From NCBI GenBank assembly GCA_002794775.1, contig NBAY01000055.1, forward strand, positions 1-64,000: a DNA stretch of 64,000 bases, given 5' to 3'. Of this stretch, positions 22,701 through 33,768 are shown piece after piece. The translations under genes were made by a program, and so were the position numbers. Source of the DNA: Porodaedalea pini. Lineage: Eukaryota > Basidiomycota > Agaricomycetes > Hymenochaetales > Hymenochaetaceae. How positions within the stretch are numbered: position 1 is the first letter of the stretch; every line of letters begins with the position of its first letter. Below the pieces are notes generated by a model that saw only the letters and a program-made list of their open reading frames with translations, had not been told where the DNA came from and did no database searches.

Positions 22701-24046
22701 CACAAAGAAGTCATTCGTCGCTGCAGGGCCTCTACACTTTACACTGACGATGACGATGGTGAAGAGGATACGAGATGCATGCTTGTTAGCTGCATTTGCC
22801 ATCCGACTTCTTTTGTGCTTCGCCCTATCGCGAGAGGTAACAAGAATGCACTTGTAATTCACAAGGCGATCATATTTCCAATTCTTAATCATAGGGAGAT
22901 TCTATGCGTAGGATACCCCGAACACCAAAAATACAGATACCCTGACTCTAGGAAAGGATACCTTCGGAGAACTTCATTCATGCATTGTTCACGAAAGAGC
23001 ACGCAGACGAGATCATGGACGGTAGACCCTGACATTGTAGCGAATGAAACGTTCAAGAATGCACTATGGCGCGGCCCGGGACTCGAACCTTGTCACTTCA
23101 CATGCTGCATGCATAGCGGTGATGTGCTACATAACTATTCAATACTCGGAGAATCAAGGAAAAGTTGATGCTGTTCTACCTGCCTTCTTCGACTCGTTTG
23201 ACTATGTCTGCGAGATGGCAATGTCGGACATCTTCGCACAAATCAGGAATAGGCCCACGGCTTGAGACTTCAATTCACTGCAGAGGGTCCTTAAATTATT
23301 CCCTGAGACACCCGAACTTTTGCCTATGAATCTAGGTGCTAAACGCTCGGAAGTGATGACTGGCGATCCCCGGAAGAGTAAAGTCCAAGAGCATCATGAG
23401 ATGCGGCTGAAGAACGTCTGCGCTATGTTATCCAGGTCTACGGATGCGACACCAATGTGTACAACGTCGTGGGATAAGCACCGAGCGACGATATATATTC
23501 GAGGGACTTCTCGAGACTTCAATCGTCCTTCATATGCACCCTCGTCGGTCTACCGAGGCCTGGACGCAGCGAAGAAGCATACTACTAGGGATTGGTCGCG
23601 CCGTCTATACTTTGCCAAACGACTGGGAATGTTGACGGCACATATTGATAAGAGGCAGACCTCATTCTCATAGTCCCCGATAATATCCTACGTACACAGG
23701 TGCTTTAGCACAATGAACCCGCTCTCGGTTGCTTACAGGCTTCGCGTACAAGCAGCTGTCTAGTTCTATTACATTCCTTGAAAGTTTGAAGACCTTTCGA
23801 TGATCTAGGATACCACCAACGGTCCTTGACGTATCCTCCCAACCAATCCTAGCTACTCCATCACCTCATCCAACATGGATGGATCCGCTTCATTGGCGTG
23901 ATGGGACCGTAATATTGGGCCAATTTACCGTGCTCGGTTTATGAAGGCCCATCGTTCGCCGTCTATTGTTCGCACGGAGAACGTCGTGCAGTATCGCAAA
24001 GCGACGAAAAGGCTATGGCAGAATCCTTGTCCCTGAGAGAACAGAC
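19773..24046. other. Gene-poor stretch with decayed reading frames
   Basis: About 4.3 kb with no gene I can recognise. The longest open stretches are at 20487-20867 and 22359-23168 on the plus strand. They lack family motifs, and stops interrupt longer alignable reading (for example ELFRTTARRFATMFKKLVPD near 20320). They look like remnants of old genes or repeats. From about 23800 the sequence starts to resemble the region near 50030, the left edge of a direct duplication. Confidence 0.5.
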
Positions 24047-25830
24047 TCAAGTCACGCCCAGCGACGGCTCGCCGCCGTTCTCCTTATCGGCATCGATGGT
24101 CCAAGCGAGGTACGCTCTGTTTTTTTTTGTTGTTTTTTTTCCAAGGGATGAGAAAGTGAGTTAGTTATTTCTGAGCCTGTTCGGAGGATTTCGATGTATG
24201 GTTACGCACTTGAAGTATTCCAACTCCGATTCTTCATATGGGTCCTCTACGTTCATGGCTTCGTTGTGTGCTGCCTTTATCTCCAGTGCTTGGACCGCCG
24301 CCTATAGACACGATTGTCAGTATCACAAAGTCCTCCCCGGCTGGCATTCCACGACTTCTTCTTACCGTCGCGAACAAAACGCGGTTCTTCGCCATCCCCA
24401 CCTTCAAAGCCCGCCCTGTTCACGAGGATTGTCAATGCCGGTGCGATGTGCGACGACCCCCGCGAAAACATTGATCTAGATCTGCGCGCTGTAATTTTTA
24501 CTTACCAGTCGGGGTCTCTTCACTAGCATCAGCAATAGCAGGTTCAAATAGCTCGATCTCCGCATCCTCTGCCGCCTCCTTTGCGAGGCGTAGCACGTCG
24601 TACGCTTCAAATGGGACCGAAGCGAGAGCCATGCCTTCGAAGGGCTCTGTAGGTCCAGATTAGATCTCGGATTCAGGAAGGTAATATCAATGGACAGGAG
24701 ATTGAAGTGGAACTTGAACGCACGGACGAAGACTAGTGCGGCCTCCTCTTCTGCTGATCCGCCACGTCCGTCGGAGATCTGCCAGATGCCGGCACGAGAG
24801 AGATCAGCTGTTTTTACCCTGTGCACGAAATAAAAGTGGCGCGCAGCGAGGAGGGGGGTACCTGAAACTCAGCATAGCTGGATAATGTCAGGTCCGAGTC
24901 CCTGACAAAGGAGGAAAGTAAAGTGGCACTCACGGTTTCATGAACGGCAACTCCATCATACCTACGAAGGGCACGTATGCGCGAGCTTGTGAGCCTTGAG
25001 AATACGGGGCGGATCGCGCGAGGGCAGCCAGGCAGAGCGGGAGGAGCAAGCGAAGGAGATTCATAAGGGGAGACTGCGTAGCCAGCACATGAAGGAATCG
25101 CCCCGCGTTCTAGCAGAGATATGGACCTCAACAGATCAATGGAAGAAGAAGACGAAGGGGCGAGGACCGCACGCATGGCTCAGCAGGACGCATTATAACA
25201 AACACTCGAGAAGATCTAAGAACAAGAACCAGCAATCAGACGGGGCGCTTCACGACGGAAGGCTACACAGATCATTTGTACTGTAGTTTTCGTCTCACGT
25301 TAAAGATCATCAGACGAACAGGATGGCAGACAGCAACTTGAAGTTTTTGCGCAGTATTGTTGATGCCCTTGTTGTCTGGTATCAGCGAAGAGGCCCTGGT
25401 AGACAAGGCATGGGAACGTGAAGGGAAAAGGCTGCCAGCGCTGCTTCTGAAAAGATAGCCTCAAAAACAACAACAGGAGATCTATGTGGAGACCTACTTT
25501 GGAACAACATGTGCTATTGTTGGAGCTCGGTAGAAATAGCTTGCAATCACTACCGACGCGGGCCCGTCGGTCGATTTGTATTGATATCTGTGCTGCGCAC
25601 TGTAGGCGGTGGGAGACTCGGAGAGCGTCGAAGGGGCGAGTTGACAACGGTTGCTTCAAATCGTCAACAACAGCGTTACGAGCAAGGCAACATCAATGGA
25701 CGAGTATATATTATATAGCGCGTATATTTATGGCCGGACATTTGGCTCAAAATAATCGAGGGGGAGAGATTGCATCCAATTCCAACATGTCCAGCCGAGG
25801 AGTCGCTCTTGCAGACCAGGCAAAGACGGT
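23950..25830. repeat. Direct segmental duplication, left copy
   Basis: This stretch aligns by eye with 50200-52010 in the same orientation, over a secreted-protein gene and its 5' flank. It ends near TGGCTCAAAATAAT(C/T)GAGG, present at 25742 and 51907. Similarity is patchy, with many substitutions and small indels, so the duplication is not recent. Confidence 0.75.
24047..25064 (-). CDS. Small secreted protein, paralog 1 (possibly damaged)
   Basis: No known family recognised. Exon 1 starts at 25064 and encodes a signal peptide (MNLLRLLLPLCLAALARSAP), then SQGSQARAYVPFVGMMELPF. Later exons give LTLSSYAEFQ, IWQISDGRGGSAEEEAALVF, PFEGMALASVPFEAYDVLRL, ALKVGMAKNRVLFAT, AAVQALEIKAAHNEAMNVED and a C-terminus AYLAWTIDADKENGGEPSLG. 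All match paralog 2 at 50.3 kb, as do the intron positions. Exon 3 differs: after the expected acceptor (GTGCACAG) the frame meets a stop, because the stretch is one base longer than in paralog 2. A later AG (TGGCAG before ATCTCC) would restore the frame and drop about a dozen residues. It may be a shortened protein or an early pseudogene. The mature part has no cysteine. Confidence 0.55.
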
Positions 25831-26173
25831 TTCGTGTCCGTCAAGATGCAAGGGCCGTGAGCTGACGAGTAGAGAGTCGCGCTCGGAGTCGGTCTGTGAA
25901 CAGGGAAACACACCCCCTAGGCCTCTCGGTTATCGACATTCTCACAACGCTACGCGTGTGGGCTTTCGATGCATAGACAGTGAGACAGAGGCTAGGTGCA
26001 CGGTCGCGACACGATGCTGTGGTGCGTATAGTATACGGGATACGCTTCAGCTCCTCAGCAAGGCAATAACCACCACACGAACACCCACCCAAAACTCGTT
26101 CTCTATCCGTCCCCTTCAAGTTTAAACAGCTGGACGCTCCCTTTGCTCTTCTCTCGCAACCTTGCATTCAGAG

Positions 26174-26554
26174 TTACCCCGCATGGCCATGGCCACGGCC
26201 ACCGACGACCTTCCCGACCTCCCTCCCAACCTCCCTACACTTCTCCCTCACCTTCCCCTCCTCCTCCCCTTCCCACTTCTTCACTGTCTCCTTCAAATGC
26301 TTCGCATCGTGACCGCGATGCCACGAACCGGGGTTACTCGCATCGGAGTCGGCAGCGGCAGTGGCGGCGCCGCGCAGGACTTGCACCTGCACGTCCTCGC
26401 CCGGGACGCACGGCTGGCGCTCGACGACGACATCCCGCCCCTCCTTCCACTCCGAGACTTCCTCCTCTTCCTCTTCTTCGACTGGTTCTTTGGCAGCGTT
26501 CTCCCCACTGTTCGTGCCGGTGCTGGGATCTGGGTTTGGTGGAGAGAGATGCAT
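26174..26554 (-). CDS. Small charged hypothetical protein
   Basis: An unspliced 126-residue frame with protein-like composition: a Pro/Ser N-terminus (MHLSPPNPDPSTGTNS), an acidic run (EEEEEEEV), a middle part (SWHRGHDAKHLKETVKKWEG) and a Gly/His-rich end. I know no family for it. The opposite strand also has open Pro/Leu-rich frames of similar length, so strand choice is not certain. It lies 335 bp downstream of the desaturase stop on the same strand. Confidence 0.35.
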   Translation of the reverse strand: MHLSPPNPDPSTGTNSGENAAKEPVEEEEEEEVSEWKEGRDVVVERQPCVPGEDVQVQVLRGAATAAADSDASNPGSWHRGHDAKHLKETVKKWEGEEEGKVREKCREVGREVGKVVGGRGHGHAG

Positions 26555-26888
26555 GCTAGTGATGCTTCAGTGATGACTGTATGATAACAGGAACGATATT
26601 ACATTTGGAGCTTATCACATTTACAGAACTCCACTCGATAATGGGGTAGACAAAGTAGGAATCCGGGGAGCTTGTATTTTTATCTACGTCTATGTATAAA
26701 GCATACCGTACGAGTCGATCGACAGCCGCAAACCAGTCTAAGGAGCCGGCGAGAGCGCGTGAATTGAGTACACGCTTCTCACTAGCCCCGCTTCAGGTAC
26801 TAACGAGCGAGAAACGAACTGATTGTTTGTGGAATGATAGGTAAGAGGGCGAAGACAAGAGCCGAGGAAAGAAGAGATGGAATGCAGT

Positions 26889-28626
26889 CTATTCGTCCTT
26901 GATGGGCGAATCAATCTCAACGCCAGAGTCGCTGACAGCACCTCCCTCGGAGAGGGCCGGACGCGAAGCGGCAAGACCCTGCGCATTCTTGTAGAATATG
27001 ATGTTGCCCTCATCTTCAACGAACTACAAAAAAAATTGAATCAAAAAAAGATACAAGCATCGGATTCGGAAGCGCAGACTGACCTTGCACTGCCTATAGA
27101 CACGGTAGACCTCCGACCAGCCACCGGGACGGCCCTGGAGCTTGATGCCCGCACGCGCAAGGCGCTCACGCAGCGCATACGATGCCTCCCAAGCATTGTA
27201 GTGCGGAATCTTGCTTGACACATGATGCACGACGTGCGTCTCCGAAATACCGTGGGTCGCAACTGCGCCGAGCCACGCACCGATGGGCCCGAGGTCGCCG
27301 AGCAGCTTGCGGTCAAGTGTCGCGAGTGCGCCGCGCGGGAACGTGAACTCCGGCGCGCGGTAGTGCGGCAGCAGCGGGTCTGTGTGCTGCAGGAAGGTGA
27401 TCAGCACCAGCCAGTGGTTGACCCACAGGTATGGCGCGAGGTAAAGGCGGAACATCTCGCTGAAGCCGCGCGAGTATGACCAATAGATGACTGCGCTCGC
27501 CCAGATGAAGATACCAATATCGGAGACAATGATCTGGTAGAACTCATGCGGCTTGAAAAGCGGCGCCCTAGGGATAAAGTCTTGCAGGAACATCAGATGA
27601 GTCTTAACCAATACGCAGTGTAGGAAACAACTAACGGTTCGTGTTCTTGGGGTAACGACTCTGGCCAGACGCGTTCATTGAGATGTACAACGGCCAACCG
27701 AAAATCTATGCATATTTAAAAAAAAATTAGTTGATGGTATTAGACACAGAAGCCTAGATGCCTACCAGCTGTAACATTGCGTTCAATGTCGCACCTATCG
27801 GCGAATCGCCGATCGCTTCCATAAGCTCACGCTTGACTTCATCCGTCACACTCGAACCGTAGAGATCCTCTTTCGCAGGATCAAACGCCGGAAGGCCAAG
27901 CTGGGAACGCGTTTTTGGGACGAAGACCTGGTCTTGGGTCATGTGTGCGGTGGAGGCATGGTGCTTCCCGTGCGTGATTCTCCACGAGTGGTACGGAACT
28001 CCAAGACTATAGAGTCAAAGTTAGCAGAGTTCAATATAATTAGCGAAGAACGCTGATCTCGGCAGCTCTAGAACGCCGAGGACAATTGATGGAGTTTAAT
28101 AGTACTTACGCAGAGTGGAGGACCCATCCAACCGAGTTGTTGATCAACTTGCTCTCCGAGAATGCCTGATGCCCGCATTCGTGCGCAATGACCCAGAGGC
28201 CCGTCGCCCATAGACCAGTGAAGAACGAGTAGAAAGCCCAGACCGCGAACCGCACGAGGCTGTAAAGCGACGCGTTCGGCAGCTGGATGAACTCAGGGGA
28301 GATGCGCTCGTCAAGATACGTTGCAGTTTTGTATGTACCAGCGATAAGAGCAACGTCCATCACACTGTATGATGTGTTAAGAGCTCGTTGGACAAAGGAA
28401 AATGAAAATGAAAGAGACCCACACGTAGAGCGAGGACCTGAAAGCGGAACGCTTAAAACAGTGCGGCCTGTTCGGCAGTGCCGGTATGTTAAAACGTTGT
28501 CGCTGTCGAGTAAGCTCGAGACACTAACGGGATAACGGACAAGAGGTCCTTAACAGACAGGTCGGGGATCACGACCGGCTGTTGGTCGACCACGGTGGTG
28601 ACACCGTTCTCGGATTTCGTCTTCAT
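26889..28626 (-). CDS. FAD2: Delta-12 (oleate) fatty acid desaturase
   Basis: Endoplasmic-reticulum membrane enzyme that turns oleoyl into linoleoyl chains. The start at 28626 gives MKTKSENGVTTVVDQQPVVI, then DLLSVIP-PHCFKRSAFRSSLY, the classic N-terminal motif of this family. The three histidine boxes are present: HECGH (about 28160), HGKHH within SWRITHGKHHASTAHM (about 27975), and HVVHH (ETHVVHHVSSKIPHYNAWEA, about 27215). Membrane spans are seen around FAVWAFYSFFTGLWATGLWV and WVNHWLVLITFLQH. The C-terminus is GVEIDSPIKDE at 26889. The gene has at least seven exons with short introns and no visible break. Delta-12 is the best guess; delta-15 or bifunctional members look alike. Confidence 0.9.
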
Positions 28627-29970
28627 TCTCGTCGTCGTCGTGCTGTCGTTCTAGGGGTCGTGGACGTCGGTAAAAGAAAAGAAAGAGATGGCGAGTTGGG
28701 GTGGCAGCAGCACTCGGCCTGTCACCACACGTCGATTCACTTTTTATTTTCGCGATGGCGTGACCGTGGGCGAGTTGGGGCAACGCCCCTGCGCTTCCTT
28801 CCTCTGGTACTGGCACCAGCTTGGAGGCCATTTTGCTTGATACTGTCTCCCTTTCTTGCCAGCTTATGCCCAAGATATAAACATGCAAAGTAACACGAAA
28901 TGAGCCTGTGAACTCAGCTAAAGTTTCCAGGAAACACGGAATCAATCTTGCAGAGGCAAGAAGTGCGTCAGCTGATATGTGCAGTACTCATTTCATATGA
29001 TATCGAGGATCTGGAGATATTCATCTCGTTCGGCATTTCCACTTTCGTAGCCATCCTGCAAGGGCAGCTCCTTGTTCATCCCTGCCCAACATGCTATAAA
29101 CTTTGAGCTCTCTCGTCCGCTCGGGCTGGCTAGCAACTGCCTGACTTCCGGTATCTACAGACGTAGTTAAGAACTCAACCTTCTAGGAATATACTTTGTC
29201 TGCATGAATGTCACAGTGGAGTGCACCCTACCCCACATAGTAATTCAGGAGCTGCGAATCCACGTCCCTGTCTATCTTCTTACACTCGTCGCCATGTATT
29301 TCCGGGATAAAGTTGGCTTTGCTTGACCTCCTGCTTTACGTGGCTTTAATCATCCCACGCAATGTAGTAGACCAGTCGCAGGCCTAGCAAGTAATATGAC
29401 AAGCTGGATGACCGGCAGAAGGTCATTTGGCGCTTCATGCCCGCTCATCCTCGAATATACCCGACATGAAAGGATCCATCGCATCGAGGAGGAAGCCTGA
29501 CGTTGGCCTGCAGTTGGCAATTTATTGCCATTCACTTGTATGATGATGCCAGATACAGTTTTTTCTTTCTTTCGTTCCAGGGGCTCGGATCAACTTTTCG
29601 GAGATCTCAGTTGTGTCCGCATTTTTCCTGGGCCGTCTTTTGCAGATGATCCCTGCACCACGCAGCAGACAGCGCCAAAGAACGTCCTGGGTGATACACT
29701 CGGAAGACCTGACCTTTACGAAAATTGATTGTGGTTGAGGTACATCTCCCCAGCCCCCGCAGATCTCTCGCAGAATAGGGTATATCTTTCCACCTCGCTC
29801 GTTTCGTGGACGGTAGACCGTGATGGCATAGCTTCGAGCGGGGTGTGCCCATAGAGGGTTCCCCGGGAGGATTGCGGGGCCGGGACGTACACAGCTCTTG
29901 AAAGAAGTTGACAACTGGGACTCGGATATGCAGCGTACCCTTCGTGTCTGCGAACTCGTCCGCGCCCGGC
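28627..29970. other. Intergenic region between desaturase and F-box block
   Basis: The first ~250 bp should be the desaturase promoter and 5' UTR. The remainder shows no supported gene. Short open frames overlap each other on both strands without recognisable motifs. The F-box-like sequence begins abruptly near 29971, so that is the edge of the inverted duplication. Confidence 0.5.
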
Positions 29971-30770
29971 AGCAGGAGGTTTCTGAGGAGGTTCAAACTA
30001 GACATGGTTCACACCAACGACGTTACGGATATCAGTTCGTTTATCAACTTTCTTTGCGCCAATCGCACAGCTCTCTCTGCATTGTCGATTCAGTGTCGAA
30101 TTCACTCGTTGGACATACAATCGGTGGAACAGGCAGGTTCTTGATGACGAGCCAACACCTTGGACGATTGACGTGCTGTTACCCTTCCAATCTTTGGTTT
30201 TCCTTCATACATTGAGCATCGAGCATACTCAGCCGGTTCTTGCGACCAATGATGAACTCGTTGAATTCGTCATTGGATGCAGGCGCCTCGTATGTCTTCA
30301 GCTCAACCCAGTGCCTAAACAAGACAAGACAGCTCGGTTCGTTGAATTGATACCAAGCATCGAGGTTTTACCGCGAATCCTAGACTGCCGTCCTGAAGAC
30401 TCTGTCGCTCTTCCTCGACGCATCGGGAAGTGACTATCCTTATGTTCAAAGATCGACTTCGTCGTTAAAATCACTCGACTTAGGGGCGTCAATTATCAAC
30501 GAGCCTGACGATGCAGCGCTATTTCTCTCGCAGTTCCTTCCGGTCGGCTGCACATTAAAAGCCGATGATCCTGCGCGAACTGAATGGAGGATAGTAAAAA
30601 AAAAGCTGCTGCACTTTCTGAAGTTCCGGAATGACGAGAGGTCACGGATCAGCGAGCTGCAGGATGAGGTGCATAAGTTGAAGCAACGGATCAGGGACTT
30701 TTCTGCACAAAATAGTATGGATGAATCTCTGGAGACGGGTTATGAAGATGATGAGCTGGAAGACGAATGA
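29971..30770 (+). pseudogene. F-box/LRR relic, copy E (5' truncated)
   Basis: The 3' half of a copy-D type F-box/LRR gene. It begins with sequence for RRFLRRFKLDMVHTNDVTDI, continues LCANRTALS, then LPFQSLVFLHTLSIEHTQPV, LVEFVIGCRRLVCLQLNPVP and PSIEVLPRILDCRPE. A 5-base loss near 30395 (CGTCCTGAAGACT against CGTCCTGACATGAAGACT in D) shifts the frame. The tail (FRNDERSRISELQDEVHKLK, then SLETGYEDDELEDE) ends at TGA 30768-30770. The F-box half is absent. It keeps the good frame exactly where D is broken, so both lesions came after the duplication. Confidence 0.75.
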
Positions 30771-30991
30771 GATGGAAAGAAAGTCAGCTTCTCATTTAAT
30801 TTCATATTGCACCATTTAAAAAATACTCAGCAAACGACTTCCAGTGCCGCGCCGAACAGGAAGCCTATATCCTTTCATAATCTGCACAATCGTTACTCGT
30901 AATTTTCATTGCAAATAAGACAATATCTATCAGTCACTATCAGCATGTGTCCCACCAGCCTTTGTCATCGAAAACCTATTTCTTATCTTGT

Positions 30992-32835
30992 TTAAGCGGA
31001 CATCGCCTCTGCAGTGCTACCTGTCTCCTTCGACTCCGGGACCTGATTCTGCTCTTCTGTTTCCACGTTCAAAGTATCATCCTGATTTTGCCCATTCAGG
31101 CTTGGCGCCTTGCGTTCAGAAGGTAGAGCATCCACGGTCTTTTGCAGAGTATCCACCTTTTCCATCAGCTCGCGTGATTGTCGTCTCTGCCGCGAGAAAA
31201 CGCTCGTGAACAAGGCAAGCCCTTTCTTTACTTTGTCCCAAGCCTTCACCGACGTGTCCTCGCCTCCGCTGTACTGAACCTCGCAGCCTGATGGCAAAAC
31301 TTGGCTGAGGCACAGCACCGTTCTATCGACATCGCTGACGCACGTTTTTCCTACATTCAATGTCTCAAGATTGTCGAACGGCATGCTAAGGACATCGAGC
31401 AGAGGGTCCTCAATTTCGGCACTGAACCCGCCTAAATAGAGCGAAAGGCTTTCTAAATCGGGTTGGCATTGTGCAACACGATGAATGACACCAAAAGATG
31501 GAAGAGATGATGTGACGGCTATATCCTGAAGAGGACTGGGATTGAGATGAAGGTCTGTAAACCGGGGACATCGAGTGAGGAGATCCACAAGATCATCGTC
31601 GGATAAAGTGATGGGTTGGGTGTGTGTGATGGAGAACTGCCAGAGTTGGCGGAGGGATATAAGAGGAGCAAGGATGTCCTTGGTTATGGGATTTCTCTCC
31701 ACATTGAGTACAGCTGGTCTATCGCCCTTGTCCTGGACACGCGAAAGCACCAGGACCTGGAGTCCCTTGCATGTCTCTGAGATAACTTCAAGGCACCTTT
31801 GAACGTCTCCCACGTCGTTATGGAAAATCATATCGATCCAGAGCTCCTTAGTTGAGCAAAGTTCGAATGGGCGGAGAGAAAAGACGCGGCGCTGATGAGT
31901 CGAGTCTGAAGGTCGAGGGAAACGAGGGCCGGGAATAGATTTCCTCCACTGTGCGGTTTAAATGAGATAGACTCGGATGCACTGAGACCAAAGCTTTTTC
32001 TGGGTTCAAGATCGATATAAATATCTCTGAGCTCCGGTAAGCATGACAGAGACTCTAGGACCAAGCTTGTCAACATTCCGGGTAGCAAACTAAGCGACTC
32101 CAGTGACTTCTGATTCGCAAGCAGTTGCGAAAGAGAACTACTAATGCTGCCAGCACTACACATTCCAACCAAAAATTTCAATACTCGCAGTGTGGGCGAT
32201 CTCAACGCGATTTCTTCTAAGAAAAGTTCCACTTCTCGTCTATTGTCTGAATCAGCAACACCGATGAATGTAAGTTCCTCCAAACGGGTGTGCAGGAACG
32301 GCACAGCTGACTGCAGTGAATTTATTTCGAGGTCAGCGCTGATATTGAGTACCTTGAGATTTGGAAGGACGCCGGTTTCTGATCGTGACTTCAGCAACTC
32401 ATTGCGTGCTGATTCGCAAGGCAGGTCGGCTTCCGACTCGATAGTAAGAGATTTGACACGCTTTGCAAAGGAAGCAAATCGAATCCTGTCATTGGCCCTG
32501 ATTCTCCGTGTAAAATCCTATCAATGATTGAGCCTTTCTGACAGTTCAGTATACAAGTCATAGTATAAAATGATACGCACGAAGCCTATACTCTGCCCCT
32601 CCTGGTAGGGTGTTACAGGGGCGAGAATATTGAAAAGTGTTCGCACACTGGGCAATGTATGCCACACATGATCCAAAGCAACTTCTGTCCATGTCTTGCA
32701 GACGATGGCACAGCGCACGGCGTCTTCGACCTCGTTAAAGCTGAAAATGTGGTCTTGTATCTCGGAAATGCGCAGAACTCTGCTCGTGACAGACGATGTG
32801 CTGAAGGCATTTTTGGAGCTTGTCAAGTCAGGCAT
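30992..32835 (-). pseudogene. F-box/LRR protein, copy C (single-base frameshift)
   Basis: Inverted relative of copies A and B. Exon 1 (32835-32581) encodes MPDLTSSKNAFSTSSVTSRV and an F-box (RISEIQDHIFSFNEVEDAVR, CAIVCKTWTEVALDHVW). The intron matches the one in A and B. Exon 2 starts at 32517 and reads on through the LRRs (LLPGMLTSLVLESLSCLPEL) to SAASFLSAHSNFAQL. There an A is missing (CAACTAAGG against CAACTAAAGG, near 31848). The family sequence resumes in the next frame (MIFHNDVGDVQRCLEVISET) and stays open to 30992, including the full coiled-coil tail (LMEKVDTLQKTVDALPSERK). Apart from this base the gene would be complete, about 570 residues. A one-base assembly error is possible. Confidence 0.8.
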
Positions 32836-33165
32836 TGCGGCTGCAGCTAGACGATGGAATGCCCTATAGATCGGGCAGCTCAGGGTAGAAACAGAGACGA
32901 CAATGAAAATGTTTTCTGTGACGCGACGCGTTTAGCTCATCACGTGAGATCGTTTTTATGGCAAAGCGTGCGCGACATGGATTTGGCTGTTCACTGTGAC
33001 GTTTTTGCCAGACTTGGACGCACTAAAGACGCTTGCAAGTTGACCTCAGCCTGCGCAACTGCGATTCAATGGGCGAAGTCTGCACGCAAGAACTACGCGA
33101 AGCGCTGAGCTCGTGACTCTCATTTGAGCGTGCTTTTCACTCATATTTGTACTCTTGACTATGAC
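32836..33165 (-). promoter_or_regulatory. Promoter region of F-box copy C, with E-box
   Basis: Inverted near-copy of 6090-6429, including the leader around GCCCGATCTATAGGGCATTC. TCACGTGA lies at 32940-32947. Similarity ends near 33165, so that is the outer edge of the inverted duplication. Confidence 0.5.
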
Positions 33166-33768
33166 GTACCAACGTAACGAAAAATCAAGTTCCCCCCCGT
33201 AACTCCGGCTTTCAGGGAGGGCAAGACACGCCGGAGAATAGACAACCCCCAGAAAGCAGATTTGTCATGCATAAGATACTTTTTTATTTCAGCTTCAAAA
33301 ATCACATAGCACGCCCGGCAGTAGTCACTGAAATCATCCCAATTAATATTCATGCTATTAATCTTTGTCGCGCCGGTTCTGCAAGGACGAGTTTCATTTC
33401 GGCGCTACCAGCCGCCTCGCGGATTTGATAACTGCTAGATGACATAACCTACAAGGACAACGATGAAGGGCAAGGTAGTCCCAACGCATGGTACCAGCCT
33501 GCAGAAATAGTACAAACACCTTTACATAAGGCATTAACGAAAAAAATTATGTCGAGCAGATGAATGATGAAAGCGAAGAGCTCTCGATTGAAGGATAGTT
33601 TTTATGATGGTCGGCCGAAGGACAGATAAGGGGGAGGCGAAGGGAATGCGTAGTAATGCAAGACAAGTGAAGGAAACGAAAGTCTACCGTAGTAATTCAT
33701 AGCAAAGTACAGCACGAGAACGCGAAATCGGAGGGGCCCCAGAGGCAGAGGGACGACACACAACAAGC
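33166..33768. other. Intergenic region
   Basis: About 600 bp after the F-box duplication edge, next to the 3' end of the DUF6534-like gene. I see no gene, RNA or repeat. Confidence 0.55.

Larger units (their letters stand above)
29971..33165. repeat. Inverted duplication of the F-box block (right arm)
   Basis: Relic E followed by copy C is the mirror image of copy A/B followed by copy D at 6.1-12.7 kb. The spacer between the convergent tails is also shared: 10690-10910 corresponds to the reverse complement of 30771-30990 (for example GCTGATAGTGACTGATAG-like sequence). The two arms lie in opposite orientation about 17 kb apart. Confidence 0.8.

Noticed and set aside
23040..23135. Possible tRNA gene on the minus strand (GGTTCGAGTCCCGGGCC resembles a T-arm).
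   Set aside because: The T-stem does not pair properly, and the 5' half lacks a matching acceptor strand for GGCCGCGCC. At most a decayed tRNA-like sequence.
22359..23168. 269-residue plus-strand ORF in the gene-poor stretch.
   Set aside because: No recognisable domain, splice logic or conserved motif. Protein-like features are weak, so it was described only as part of the decayed region.
26143..26584. Plus-strand Pro/Leu-rich ORFs of 138-140 residues.
   Set aside because: Low-complexity mirror of a minus-strand frame with a more protein-like composition. Neither is certain; only the minus one was kept, at low confidence.
28550..28945. Minus-strand 131-residue ORF upstream of the desaturase.
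   Set aside because: It overlaps the desaturase first exon in another frame and the likely 5' UTR.
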